From contig CM067576.1 in NCBI GenBank assembly GCA_034336665.1, positions 11,585,385 to 11,649,384 of the forward strand: a stretch of DNA of 64,000 bases. Direction: 5' to 3'. The position numbers and the translations under genes were made by a program. This document shows positions 36,901 through 44,290 of this stretch, piece after piece; the stretch's first letter is position 1, and each line of letters opens with the position of its first letter. The notes beneath the pieces were generated by a model, which saw only the letters and a program-made list of their open reading frames with translations, ran no database searches and was not told where the DNA came from. Source of the stretch: Luscinia megarhynchos (taxonomy: Eukaryota > Chordata > Aves > Passeriformes > Turdidae).

Positions 36901-39396
36901 GAACATCTTTCAAAGTTGTTTTTCTAGACAGTAGGCACTGTCAGGACACTACTGAGTACTTTCAGTTTCCTTTTCTGTGTCAAACTGTAGTGCTTTATTT
37001 TGTCATCATCACAAAAAACAACAACAGCTGAACCCCAGCAGAATAAAATAAAAAAAGTACTTGTTTTCTGGGTTGCTTATTTTGCACAACCTCTTTCAAG
37101 CAGCATCAGATTTTCAGTTTTCCTTCCACAAAACTTTGATGAGTAAAGGACTCATTCTTTTAAGTGCGTTTTTGCTTCACATTTCCTTAAATAACTTGAG
37201 AGCAAACTACTCGTGGTGATAACACTGCTGGGCAACCATAAATAGTACATTGACAGGAAGTCTGCATTATTGTCTCAGATAACAGTTAAAAACCAGACAA
37301 ATGAAGGCAAAGGATGCCTTTGTTCCTGGTGTCCAGGTAGACAGAAGAGAACATGCCACTTAAATATTTTACTGAAAGTATTTGGAAGTATCTGTTTTCT
37401 TAGCTTACCTACAGGGGCTTCACAGCTAGAGCTGTAATATTTTCAAATTTATCAAAGTGAGCAGGTAATTTAAAACAACTTAGCAGCATTTTCCATGCCA
37501 TAATAAACAGCAGTGTGACCCATGACGCCCATACCTCAGAGATTCTGCACACAGACCCACACATCCCTCTCAGTGAGATTCCTCTCTCTTATTGGCACGT
37601 TGCCATTCCTGGCAGCTGACTTTGTCCTTGTGCTGTCCCGCAGCCCCAGGGCTCTCTGAAGGAGGAGTGGTACGTGGCTTTCCTCAGCCGGCCCGAGGCA
37701 GAGGCAGCGCTGCGCAGGATAAACAAGGTACCTGCAAAGGGCTGGGCATCCCAGCCCTTCCGAGGCCACAGACACCAGCAAAATGAAGTACAGCTTCAAA
37801 CAAGGCTTATCTGTACATGTGGAAAGACATTAAAATCATAAATAGAATTATTGCTGTGGGAGTTGTGGTTACCCTGTGCTGCCTCACAGCACTTGCCTTG
37901 AGCTGAAGATGGCATATGCACCACTGCACATGAGGTCCCATTCAGTGCCTTTAAGAAAGTGATTTCAATTGAAGACTGGTCAAAATAGATCTGAAATTAA
38001 GAAAACCAGAGAGAGTGGTACAGTATCACTGCCTTTACCTAAATTACACTGCAGGGTCATTATTTTAAGCTGTCTATAAATACATCACATAGGAAATGTG
38101 ATTGGCACTTAGTGGAAATGAACTTCTCTTCTGGTTAAAGTGATGGGAGGCTTGGTGTTTGATATTTACTTCCTTCTTTAATGGAATCTTTCCCTCATAC
38201 AACACCAATCCTACCTTCCTTTAGAATCTGCTTTTGTAACAGAATGTTTGAAGTAGCAAACTGAACACATTTGTCAAAAGACCTAAATGCTTTACCAGTG
38301 CAATTTCTCTTATCAAAAAGGAAAAAGATTTCAGAAAGAAAAAACACTTGAAAGCACAAGTGCTCTAGTGAAAGTTGTTACACTGATCAAACCCAGAAGT
38401 GTCTGTTATTTGTCATTTTTCATTTTTTCATGTTTCAGGATGGAACATTCCTGGTGAGAGACAGCTCACGAAAAACTGTTACTCACCCATATGTACTGAT
38501 GGTGCTGTACAGAGATAAAGTGTACAACATCCAGATCCGCTACCAGGAGCAGGACCACTTATATCTGTTAGGAACCAGCTTAAAAGGAAAAGAGGTACTC
38601 TCTGCTTTTCACACTACTTCTCTTCATTTTAAGGCATCTCCTGCCTCATTACTCCGTGTCAGGTGACTGTTCTCCTGGGGTGGAATTCTTAGAGTTATTC
38701 ATGGGAAAATATTGGCATTGCTGGAAGTAGAATCAGGCTATGCTGTTTGCATCAGGGAATGAAGGGGTAGCCTTAGAACACAGCCATTAGAAATCCACGT
38801 GCCTGGTTAGGGAATGTTAATTTACCACTGAGATACCAGATAAAGGAAATGCAGAGCTGAGAGCTAATCCATACCTGCCAAGTGACAGCTTTGCTTCCAG
38901 ACTGGTGGCTCAGCCCCAGTCTGCAGCACTGTGTGGATTTGCTGGCACCAGACAGACTGATCAGCACAGTTCTGATTGAGACAGAACCCCTGAACTCATC
39001 AGCCACCTCTGAACTCTCAAGTACAGTCATCCATCGAGCACAGTGACAGCAGCATGTATTAAACAGACCAAGACCATATAAATTAACTGTACAACATTGT
39101 ACACAGAGTTTCTGAGGTACAGATCATGGCAGGAATGAGAACAGTTGATCTGGACCTTATATTTTTATAATATTGATAAATATTTAAAATTAAAAAAAAT
39201 CCCTTTTGTTTCTATTGGTTACTAATAATTCTGACATTTTGGCCTTAGCCTTCTCATTTTTTCCATCCCACAGGAATTTTCTTCTGTAGCAGATATCATT
39301 GACCACTTCCAAAGAACACCCCTTCTTCTGATTGATGGAAAAGACAGAGGCTCAAGAAACCAGTGCATTTTAAAATATGCTGCAGGACATTTTTAA
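12885..39396 (+). CDS. LCP2: LCP2, lymphocyte cytosolic protein 2 (SLP-76 adaptor), 21 coding exons
   Basis: SLP-76 is a cytosolic scaffold acting after antigen, collagen and Fc receptors; phosphorylated by Syk-family kinases, it assembles Vav, Nck, Itk, Gads and PLC-gamma1. Joined exons: 12885-12962, 15345-15407, 17942-17988, 23937-24002, 24850-24881, 26112-26146, 27310-27508, 28218-28318, 29265-29331, 29553-29636, 30409-30434, 30520-30539, 30646-30750, 31678-31708, 32336-32348, 33362-33482, 35849-35901, 36744-36847, 37644-37727, 38439-38594, 39274-39396. They sum to 1608 nt, 535 residues plus TAA, against 533 in human. Layout: SAM domain about 12-78; acidic region with Y113 and Y128 (YESP) and Y145 (YEPP); proline-rich QPPVPPQRP at 188-196; Gads-type RSTKP at 237-241; SH2 domain from about 424 with FLVRDS at 447-452 (R450 the phosphotyrosine-binding arginine). 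All introns are GT-AG and all phases join. The start has a strong ACCATGG context and matches the family N-terminus. Confidence 0.97.
14743..14820. repeat. Low-complexity A/C-rich tract
   Basis: Almost pure A and C with irregular CAAAA, CCAA and CCAAC units, in LCP2 intron 1. This is typical of a degenerate microsatellite or an old poly-A tail. Confidence 0.75.
15345..15407 (+). CDS. LCP2: LCP2 exon 2
   Basis: Residues 27-47, the middle of the SAM domain (YKDCEKVVRKHSINGQRFL). Acceptor TTGACAG, donor GTAAGT, phase 0 at both ends. Confidence 0.96.
17942..17988 (+). CDS. LCP2: LCP2 exon 3
   Basis: Residues 48-62 plus two bases of codon 63, with NDIQKFPKLRVP of the SAM domain. Acceptor TTTCCAG, donor GTAAGT. 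Confidence 0.96.
23937..24002 (+). CDS. LCP2: LCP2 exon 4
   Basis: Completes codon 63 and runs to codon 85, with SKLSQEINKNE closing the SAM domain. Acceptor CCAATAG, donor GTGAGT. Confidence 0.94.
24850..24881 (+). CDS. LCP2: LCP2 exon 5
   Basis: 32 nt encoding a short, poorly conserved linker (about residues 85-96). Supported mainly by splice sites (TTGCAG, GTAAGT) and by phase closing exactly between exons 4 and 6. Confidence 0.85.
25401..25417. promoter_or_regulatory. CTCF-like motif in intronic ERV-derived sequence
   Basis: CAGGCGCCCTCTGCGGC agrees with the reverse complement of the CTCF core except for one G where T is usual. It lies beside the intronic LTR, and such sites are often carried by transposons. 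Match only; occupancy unknown. Confidence 0.3.
25548..25990 (-). mobile_element. Endogenous retrovirus LTR, antisense in LCP2 intron 5
   Basis: On the minus strand the segment ends in AACCTCGTTTTTCACA (last base 25548), sharing its end with the LTR at 425-930: TGTGAAAAACGA, then TCACTTT, then AAAGGTTCA can be read in both on the plus strand. A TATA-like CATAAAG on the minus strand at about 25731-25737 lies at nearly the same distance from the end as the TATA box of the other copy. The outer boundary is uncertain. Confidence 0.5.
26112..26146 (+). CDS. LCP2: LCP2 exon 6
   Basis: Residues 96-107, ending with DDGGWSSF, which is conserved just before the acidic tyrosine region. Acceptor GCACAG, donor GTGAGT. 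Confidence 0.93.
27310..27508 (+). CDS. LCP2: LCP2 exon 7 (acidic phosphotyrosine region)
   Basis: Longest exon, residues 108-173. It carries Y113 and Y128 in YESP and Y145 in YEPP within a strongly acidic stretch; phosphorylated, these tyrosines recruit Vav, Nck and Itk (family knowledge). The residue numbers coincide with those of human SLP-76. A run of five aspartates precedes Y113. Donor GTAATT is weaker than average. Confidence 0.97.
28218..28318 (+). CDS. LCP2: LCP2 exon 8 (proline-rich region)
   Basis: Residues 174-207 with QPPVPPQRP, the SH3-ligand segment linked to PLC-gamma1 binding in mammals. A 12-bp unit CCACATCAGCCT is repeated in tandem at 28241-28252 and 28253-28264, giving PHQPPHQPP. 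Donor GTATGT. Confidence 0.95.
28499..28612. repeat. AT-rich low-complexity tract in LCP2 intron 8
   Basis: Almost entirely A and T, with repeated TATTTAATTA and TTAATTAA words that could fold on themselves. Confidence 0.8.
29265..29331 (+). CDS. LCP2: LCP2 exon 9
   Basis: Residues 208-229 plus one base, encoding a proline-rich linker (LPAFPPPPSNDL). Acceptor TTTTAG, donor GTGAGT. Confidence 0.92.
29553..29636 (+). CDS. LCP2: LCP2 exon 10 (Gads-binding motif)
   Basis: Residues 230-257 with APSIDRSTKP. The RxxK core (R237, K240) is the motif that the C-terminal SH3 domain of Gads grips in mammals. Donor GTCAGT is non-standard but acceptable. Confidence 0.95.
30409..30434 (+). CDS. LCP2: LCP2 exon 11 (26-nt microexon)
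   Basis: Encodes GKKPGIPEK together with the last base of exon 10. Only 26 nt long, with splice sites TTTTCAG and GTAAAT. Confidence 0.88.
30520..30539 (+). CDS. LCP2: LCP2 exon 12 (20-nt microexon)
   Basis: Encodes PLVSQL and part of an arginine codon. It is flanked by very short introns of 85 and 106 bp, and phase requires it. Splice sites TTTTACAG and GTAAGA. Confidence 0.85.
30646..30750 (+). CDS. LCP2: LCP2 exon 13
   Basis: Residues 273-307 plus two bases, with RSLGEQL and PKPPVPPSDRYERG. This matches the conserved proline-rich middle of the protein. Donor GTAAGT. Confidence 0.95.
31678..31708 (+). CDS. LCP2: LCP2 exon 14
   Basis: 31 nt encoding KQTWPPHKKNE with the preceding bases. 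Acceptor ATTTCAG, donor GTAAGT. Confidence 0.9.
32336..32348 (+). CDS. LCP2: LCP2 exon 15 (13-nt microexon)
   Basis: Only GAAGAAGAAGACA, encoding EEED plus one base. It is needed to join exon 14 (phase 0) to exon 16 (two bases into a codon). Acceptor CTCCCAG behind a T-rich tract, donor GTAAGT. A short acidic stretch stands here in mammalian SLP-76 too. Confidence 0.85.
33362..33482 (+). CDS. LCP2: LCP2 exon 16
   Basis: Residues 323-362 plus two bases, with QRPVPQMSLPP and SSNAFPPKSVKPPPKP, matching the family's proline-rich segment. Donor GTTTGT is weak. Confidence 0.94.
33483..35848 (+). other. LCP2 intron 16 with CR1 insertion
   Basis: 2.4-kb intron holding an antisense CR1 fragment at about 35045-35395. 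The rest shows no recognisable element. A T-rich tract runs into the acceptor at 35848. Confidence 0.65.
35045..35395 (-). mobile_element. CR1 LINE fragment, antisense
   Basis: The plus strand reads 'gtcccacctcctgcccaagc', then 'gagagattccacaacgttcc', 'tgctccagtgcttcattgcc', and 'ctccctcagcctttcctcct', which are successive landmarks of the CR1 3' region in antisense. It appears older (more diverged) than the other copies in this window. Confidence 0.75.
35849..35901 (+). CDS. LCP2: LCP2 exon 17
   Basis: Residues 363-380 plus one base. The SAGSLKPP stretch lies where mammals have the HPK1-phosphorylated serine S376, so S372 may be its counterpart (inference). Acceptor after a T-tract, AAACAG; donor GTTTGT. 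Confidence 0.9.
36744..36847 (+). CDS. LCP2: LCP2 exon 18
   Basis: Residues 381-415, the last proline-rich linker before the SH2 domain (DMRPPLPIPSRQ ... MQEDE). Acceptor CTGAAG without a strong pyrimidine tract next to it; donor GTACAA is weak. Confidence 0.9.
37644..37727 (+). CDS. LCP2: LCP2 exon 19 (start of SH2)
   Basis: Residues 416-443, EEWYVAFLSRPEAEAALRRI, the first strand and helix of the SH2 domain. It is markedly GC-richer than the neighbouring exons. Acceptor CCGCAG, donor GTACCT. Confidence 0.96.
38439..38594 (+). CDS. LCP2: LCP2 exon 20 (SH2 core)
   Basis: Residues 444-495, DGTFLVRDSSRK ... HPYVLMVLYRDKVYNIQI. Contains the invariant arginine R450 of the FLVR motif. Donor GTACTC is weak. 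Confidence 0.97.
39274..39396 (+). CDS. LCP2: LCP2 exon 21 coding part (SH2 end and stop)
   Basis: Residues 496-535, with VADIIDHFQRTPLLLIDGKD closing the SH2 domain, then TAA at 39394-39396. Acceptor CCCACAG. Confidence 0.97.
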   Translation, partial: EFSSVADIIDHFQRTPLLLIDGKDRGSRNQCILKYAAGHF

Positions 39397-39688
39397 ATGA
39401 AACTTTAGAGAAGATGACATATGGTACTGAAGCCTACTGAAGTTCATAAACTTCAAGACATTTCCCTTTTCAGCAAACTAAAATCATGAAGTCATTAAAA
39501 TTCACAGTTTCAAAGAAAAAGTACTATGTTATTTTTAAATTATGCCTTAAACACAGTACTCTATGAATATATTTTTCCTACAAAGTGTTTATTACTGTCC
39601 ATTAATCATACAGCACATGAGAATTTTTATCTTCCAAGATATGTATATTCTCTTGAAATTATTTCCCCACCAAATCTGATAAACCATA

Positions 39689-39694
39689 AATAAA
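39689..39694 (+). terminator. Polyadenylation signal candidate 1 for LCP2
   Basis: AATAAA hexamer 293 nt after the stop codon. Confidence 0.45.
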
Positions 39695-39820
39695 TATCAG
39701 TATCAGAAATCTCTGCTTTCATAGGAGCTCTTTTTTTTGGATCAGAATTGCAGAAGCAATTTTGTTATTTGAAGTGATACAGAGTAGACCCAAACATTGT
39801 CAAAGCTGAGGAGTAGACAA

Positions 39821-39826
39821 AATAAA
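39821..39826 (+). terminator. Polyadenylation signal candidate 2 for LCP2
   Basis: AATAAA hexamer 425 nt after the stop codon, followed by AGCCAGTTTTTACC, a T-rich downstream context. Confidence 0.45.
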
Positions 39827-40937
39827 AGCCAGTTTTTACCTCAATAAGTCTAACTCTGCTTTCTTCTATGAAAATATCAACTCAGCTCTGAAAGACACAC
39901 AGGTTTCAGTGGCACCAAAACCCCTCCAACCCTGGAAATGCAGGTGCCTGTCAGGATCTGTGTCTGGGTTATTCAGTTGTGAAACTGTCCCCGCTTTTCC
40001 AGGAAAACACCAACGCACCCACAGCACATCCTCTCTGCCACAGCACACAGCCCACAGCTGGAATTTTGTATTTCCTGGAATTCTCTAATCTCACTCAGAG
40101 AGATTTTCTCCACACAGATCTCTCTTCAGCTGTGTCTTTCTGACTAAATGAAGCAACTGCATTTTTATAGGGAGCACATCAATAAAATTATCATCATCTT
40201 TAAGTGATCTTAAAGTGGCAGAACACCCCCCAAATCTCTTGGAAGGCACCCACAGTCAGGCCAAACTTACTTCCTCTTGCACAACTGCTTTCTGTTTTAC
40301 TGTATTTTTTAAAGAAAAAAAAGGGACACTCACAGTTCAAAAATACAAGTTGCAGCTGAGAAACATTGAAGCATCCTGTATCAAGGGTTTTCCCTCACCT
40401 TTGTTAACTGGGATTTATCCAACCCTTTGCTTTGGGTTTCAGTTTTCTTTGTGTTCTGACAAGACTTTGGTTTGATAATTATGACTTTGTCACACTTTTA
40501 CTCCTTTAAAGCCATTGTGTCTTTATCAGTCAAAGCACTGGATCCAAAATTCAAGGCAGAAAATACCTTCCACACAATCTGTAAAGGCTTCCCAGGTGAA
40601 ATAATCAGATTTAATAAAGAGTTTTACTTACAGAGATATGTTTTTGTAATTGTTCTTTTCTAAGGTAAGAGCTGGAATTCAACGCTAGCAAAGTTCATTT
40701 CCATGCAACTATGAGTCCAAAAATAAAATTTTAAAAATTCTTCAGCTCTAGCTCAATATTTTTAAAAATTGACTACTAATCTGGTTAAAGAAAAGTCAGT
40801 TCTAATCTTTTTCAAAAACTGTTAAATTAAGAACAACCTCCTCCATATCACCACTGATTCTTGTGAACTGTAATGCTATTCCATTGCCCTGCCTTGAAAA
40901 ATCTGACAACACAGAAACACCTCCTATGGAATTGTGT

Positions 40938-40943
40938 TTTATT
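40938..40943 (-). terminator. Possible polyadenylation signal for the minus-strand gene
   Basis: TTTATT on the plus strand is AATAAA on the minus strand, about 830 nt beyond the stop codon of the small gene at 41772-43278. Other AT-rich candidates cannot be excluded. Confidence 0.25.
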
Positions 40944-41771
40944 GATTTTAAATCATCTCACCAGTGAAAGAGAAATAAAATATAAACCAGCATGAAAATT
41001 TCTAACATTGCATATTTTTTTAAAGTAGAATAAATCTCCATTTGATTATTCAGAGAAATATATTTGGTGTAAGAATAAAAATACATCTCAACATTCAAAC
41101 ATGACCACAAGTAAAGTATGATTGAATATTAATTGTAATGAACTACATGAAAAGAGTGGCTGTGCAAATGTTGGGCCAAGATTTCAGGGTAGAGCATTGA
41201 AACGACAAACTCCTCCCTATTTTTGTAGCTAGTTGCATTAGAGAGTCGTTACAGAAAGTGGAATGAAAAGTATTTTTGGTTTTCCAGAAGTAATCTGCTC
41301 TTTGACCCATTCCTCGGCAATATTTTTGAGATGAGGAAGACAGCTCAAAACACAAATTGCAGTTCCTCCTTCACTGACACTTGCCTATCCTGTTTCCCCG
41401 AGCACAACTGAGATAAGAAGCAGTGACTTGCAGTAAATTGCAAATTTCGTTACTGCCCCAACACATCTTTGTTTAAAAGGAGAAAACCTTCATGCCCAAT
41501 TTCCTGACCTTTTTAATTAATCACATCAGTCTTTCCAGCCCCAGTGGGCTTAATTTGGGAAATGTGGGTTTAAAAACCCCTCTCAGAACCAACAACCTAC
41601 TTTTTTTTTTCCATTTCACATGTTTAGCTTAAAATAAAAATAGTCTAACTGCAGGAAACCATACTAGCATTGTACAGTCAAAACTTAATTAAAAGAAAGA
41701 AGATGAAGAAGAAAGAAGAAGTATCAGAAGCTTCAGCAGTACTAAGAGAAATACATGAAAATGGATGTTAC

Positions 41772-41878
41772 TTAATCTGTCAAACTCCAAGCCTTTTCTT
41801 CAGCTTCTCTTAAATCTTTGGCCTTCCCAGGATGGTTGAAATTCAAAATCAGGTCACAAAGCAGTAGCTGGCTTTCCA
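41772..41878 (-). CDS. C5orf58: C5orf58-like last coding exon
   Basis: 107 nt completing codon 54 and ending at TAA (41774-41772). It encodes the QLLLCDLILNFNHPGK block. Acceptor GTTTCAG. Confidence 0.78.
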
Positions 41879-43278
41879 CTGAAACACAAAGGGCAGTGTC
41901 TCAGCATGGTATTTGTTGAATGATAGTGAATGGTAATCTACAGACAGCATTGTTTTAGTGTTCATCTATCAAATCACTCAAAAAATTGAAGGGTTGCCTT
42001 GTTTCACTTGCTTCCAGATGGTTACATTCAGTTTGGTGTTAGCATGTTATTAATATTTGCATTAGAAGACTCTCAGTGTTCCTAGAAAGGAATAACTGAT
42101 CACCCAGCAGCTGTTTGCCATGGTTAACTAACATGATTCTATTGCTCTCTAACTACTGTTCCATTAATTTTTCAAAACACAAGAGCAAAGCTATTGCTTC
42201 ATTACATGAAAACCCAGTTGTCTGACACAGAAAACCAGGCCATTCACAACTGCACTCTAAAAAGAATGTCTTACAGTTTTTTGTTTAACTGGATGCTGAA
42301 GTCAGAATTACCATTTATTTTCTTCAACTCATTGGACATTGTGTCAACATTTTTAATTGCAGCCTCAAGGTTAAACTGTCCATTAGAATTTTTGATCACC
42401 TGTATGAAATAGGAGCAAAACATGACTGGCCAGGCATATAGGATTCATCAACTCATTTATACAAATCACCATTATACTTGTGACATTTTTTCTTTCATTT
42501 TCTCAAATAATATTTTACAGAAACTTCCCCCAGTTTATAATTATCCACTTAGATATGGCAAATTTCAACTATGGAAGGTGAATACTAAACACTCAGGGTT
42601 GGGTTTTTTCCCTGTCACTGTTTTCATTATAAAAAGAGCCACAGTGAAATTAATCATGTCTATGAATTCCTCTCTTCATAATTTTTCATGTTTGTTTTCG
42701 ACCAACCTTTTCCTACAGAATCGAAAATTAATCGAGAATAATCATTCAGCCACAAGATGGAGCTACAGTGACATTAACGTGACGAACACACCTGGTCACT
42801 ATTAACACTGCGTGTTAATGAACCTGCCAAAACATGCCCAGAAACATTTGTAATTAGTTTCTAACCAATATCTTCTTGTCTGCTTTAGAACCATATTCCC
42901 TGACTTAATCATTTAATTAAAAACCAATCAAAATCTAGACATAATTAAGGCTATTAACCGTTTGAAATGAAGTATAATTTGAAATTTCAAATGTGTACTA
43001 CGCTCCTCTTTAGGAATTTTTTCCTTATGAAAAATTTCAAAGAGAAGTGCACACAGCACAATTTCTGGCCTAGTTGTAAGCTCTCTACTTATCATTCAGA
43101 AATTCTAAAAATAAAATCTGGAAAAATTCTGGGTGATTCATAAATAATGTTCCTTATGTAGAAAATCTCAGCATATTAAGAAGCACTACCAAAAAAATTA
43201 ACATACATTTGATACAGATTCTTTGTCTGAGTCTCTTTTCCCTTCAGTCAGTGGCTTTATGTTGAGTTCTTCAGTCAT
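41772..43278 (-). CDS. C5orf58: Small three-exon gene, 88-residue protein, probable C5orf58 counterpart
   Basis: Three minus-strand exons, 43278-43207, 42399-42312 and 41878-41772, join without frame error (72 + 88 + 107 nt) to 88 codons and a TAA. All introns are GT-AG: GTATGT/ATACAG and GTAATT/TTTCAG. The product starts MTEELNIKPLTEG, has an amphipathic, probably coiled-coil middle (AAIKNVDTMSNELKKI), a hydrophobic patch with LLLCDLILNFNHPGK, and an acidic end (EEKAWSLTD). No signal peptide or transmembrane helix is seen, so it is likely intracellular. The ATG has G at -3. An acceptor-like TTTTTAG 11 nt upstream suggests an additional 5' UTR exon. It lies tail-to-tail with LCP2, as the uncharacterised gene C5orf58 does in mammals; the symbol rests on that position and general character, not on an alignment. 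The function is unknown. Confidence 0.75.
42312..42399 (-). CDS. C5orf58: C5orf58-like middle exon
   Basis: 88 nt, residues 25-53 plus one base: the amphipathic helix segment. Acceptor ATACAG, donor GTAATT. Confidence 0.75.
42749..42763 (+). promoter_or_regulatory. CTCF-like motif in C5orf58-like intron
   Basis: GCCACAAGATGGAGC fits the CTCF core apart from A where C is usual near the end. Match only. Confidence 0.25.
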
Positions 43279-43289
43279 GGCTGAGGCTT
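43207..43289 (-). CDS. C5orf58: C5orf58-like exon with start codon
   Basis: Coding 43278-43207 (24 codons, phase 0), with 11 nt of probable 5' UTR after an AG at 43290-43291. Donor GTATGT. Confidence 0.7.
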
Positions 43290-44180
43290 CTAAAAAGACA
43301 ACCCCCAGATTATTAAGGATTAGTAAGTATAAAATATAGAAATTTATGTCTCACATAAAATATGTAATAACATTTAAAATATAATGACTAGACATTATTT
43401 TCATTAGTGCTATTTTTTAAGTAGAATATAAGAGGTCAAACAATTTTAATTCTTCTTGAGGAAGAATCAAAAGCTTGGATTTTATTTATTTTACTTTTAG
43501 GGAGAATGTTTCAGAATTTTTTCAGAAGTTCAAGGTGGAATTACTTACAGTGGATGCATAATGGTGGTGAAGAATTCCTCAAATATATTCCTGTACTTTT
43601 TTAACTGAAAACTTTCTGAGAGATCTAAAAAGGCATTGAATTTGGTTTCTAACATCATTTATAGAAGAAAAATCTAAGTCAAACACAAAAAAAGGTGTTG
43701 AATGACTATGGTGGTGCATCTTCCCCTGGCCCCACCGTGATCCAAGGTTCTTTAAGAGACTTTAAAACTCTCTTTTTGGCACATTTTGCTGGTGAGTAAG
43801 AGAGCTGAGATTAAATACCAGATCCACGGGCTTGTTCTTCCCCCATTCCTCCTACTCGTCTCTCCTCACACGTCAGGACACCTCGGGCAAGCTGAAGTGT
43901 GTGACAGTCACTGGAAAGCTGTTTCAACCCTAAAAAAGGGGGAGAAAAAAAGGAGGGGGGGAGTTATTTCACCCTGGGGTGTGTTTTCAGAAGGGGTGCA
44001 ATGACGTGAGGCAGAAGGTGCTCAGCCCTGGGGCAGACAGTCAGTGTGTCCCCTTTGAGTGCCCTCCAAAAAGGCTTCAGGGAGGGCACAGCTCCTGTGG
44101 GCTCCTGTGGGCCACTGCCCTGCACAGGGTGAAGCCCCTGCACAGAAGCCAGTCCTTCAAAATGTATCCAAAATGAGCTG

Positions 44181-44290
44181 AAATATGGTTTATGCTGGGA
44201 GGCACCATAGAGGTAACCTGGTTCTGACCCCTCTGCCATGGGCAGGGACACCTTCCACTGGACCAGGTTATTCCAAGCCCTGTCCAAGCA
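44181..44290 (-). mobile_element. CR1 LINE fragment, antisense
   Basis: 'tctgccatgggcagggacac', 'cttccactggaccaggtta' and 'ttccaagccctgtcca' are consecutive landmarks of the CR1 3' region in antisense. The preceding 'ggaggcaccatagaggt' is a decayed form of the next landmark. Confidence 0.75.

Larger units (their letters stand above)
39397..39850 (+). other. LCP2: LCP2 3' untranslated region
   Basis: AT-rich sequence after the stop codon with two polyadenylation hexamers, AATAAA at 39689-39694 and at 39821-39826. It implies a 3' UTR of roughly 300-450 nt. The actual cleavage site is not visible. Confidence 0.55.

Noticed and set aside
42422..42805. 127-codon open frame on the plus strand
   Set aside because: No recognisable domain, and it lies in the intron of the opposite-strand three-exon gene. 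Composition looks like translated AT-rich non-coding DNA.
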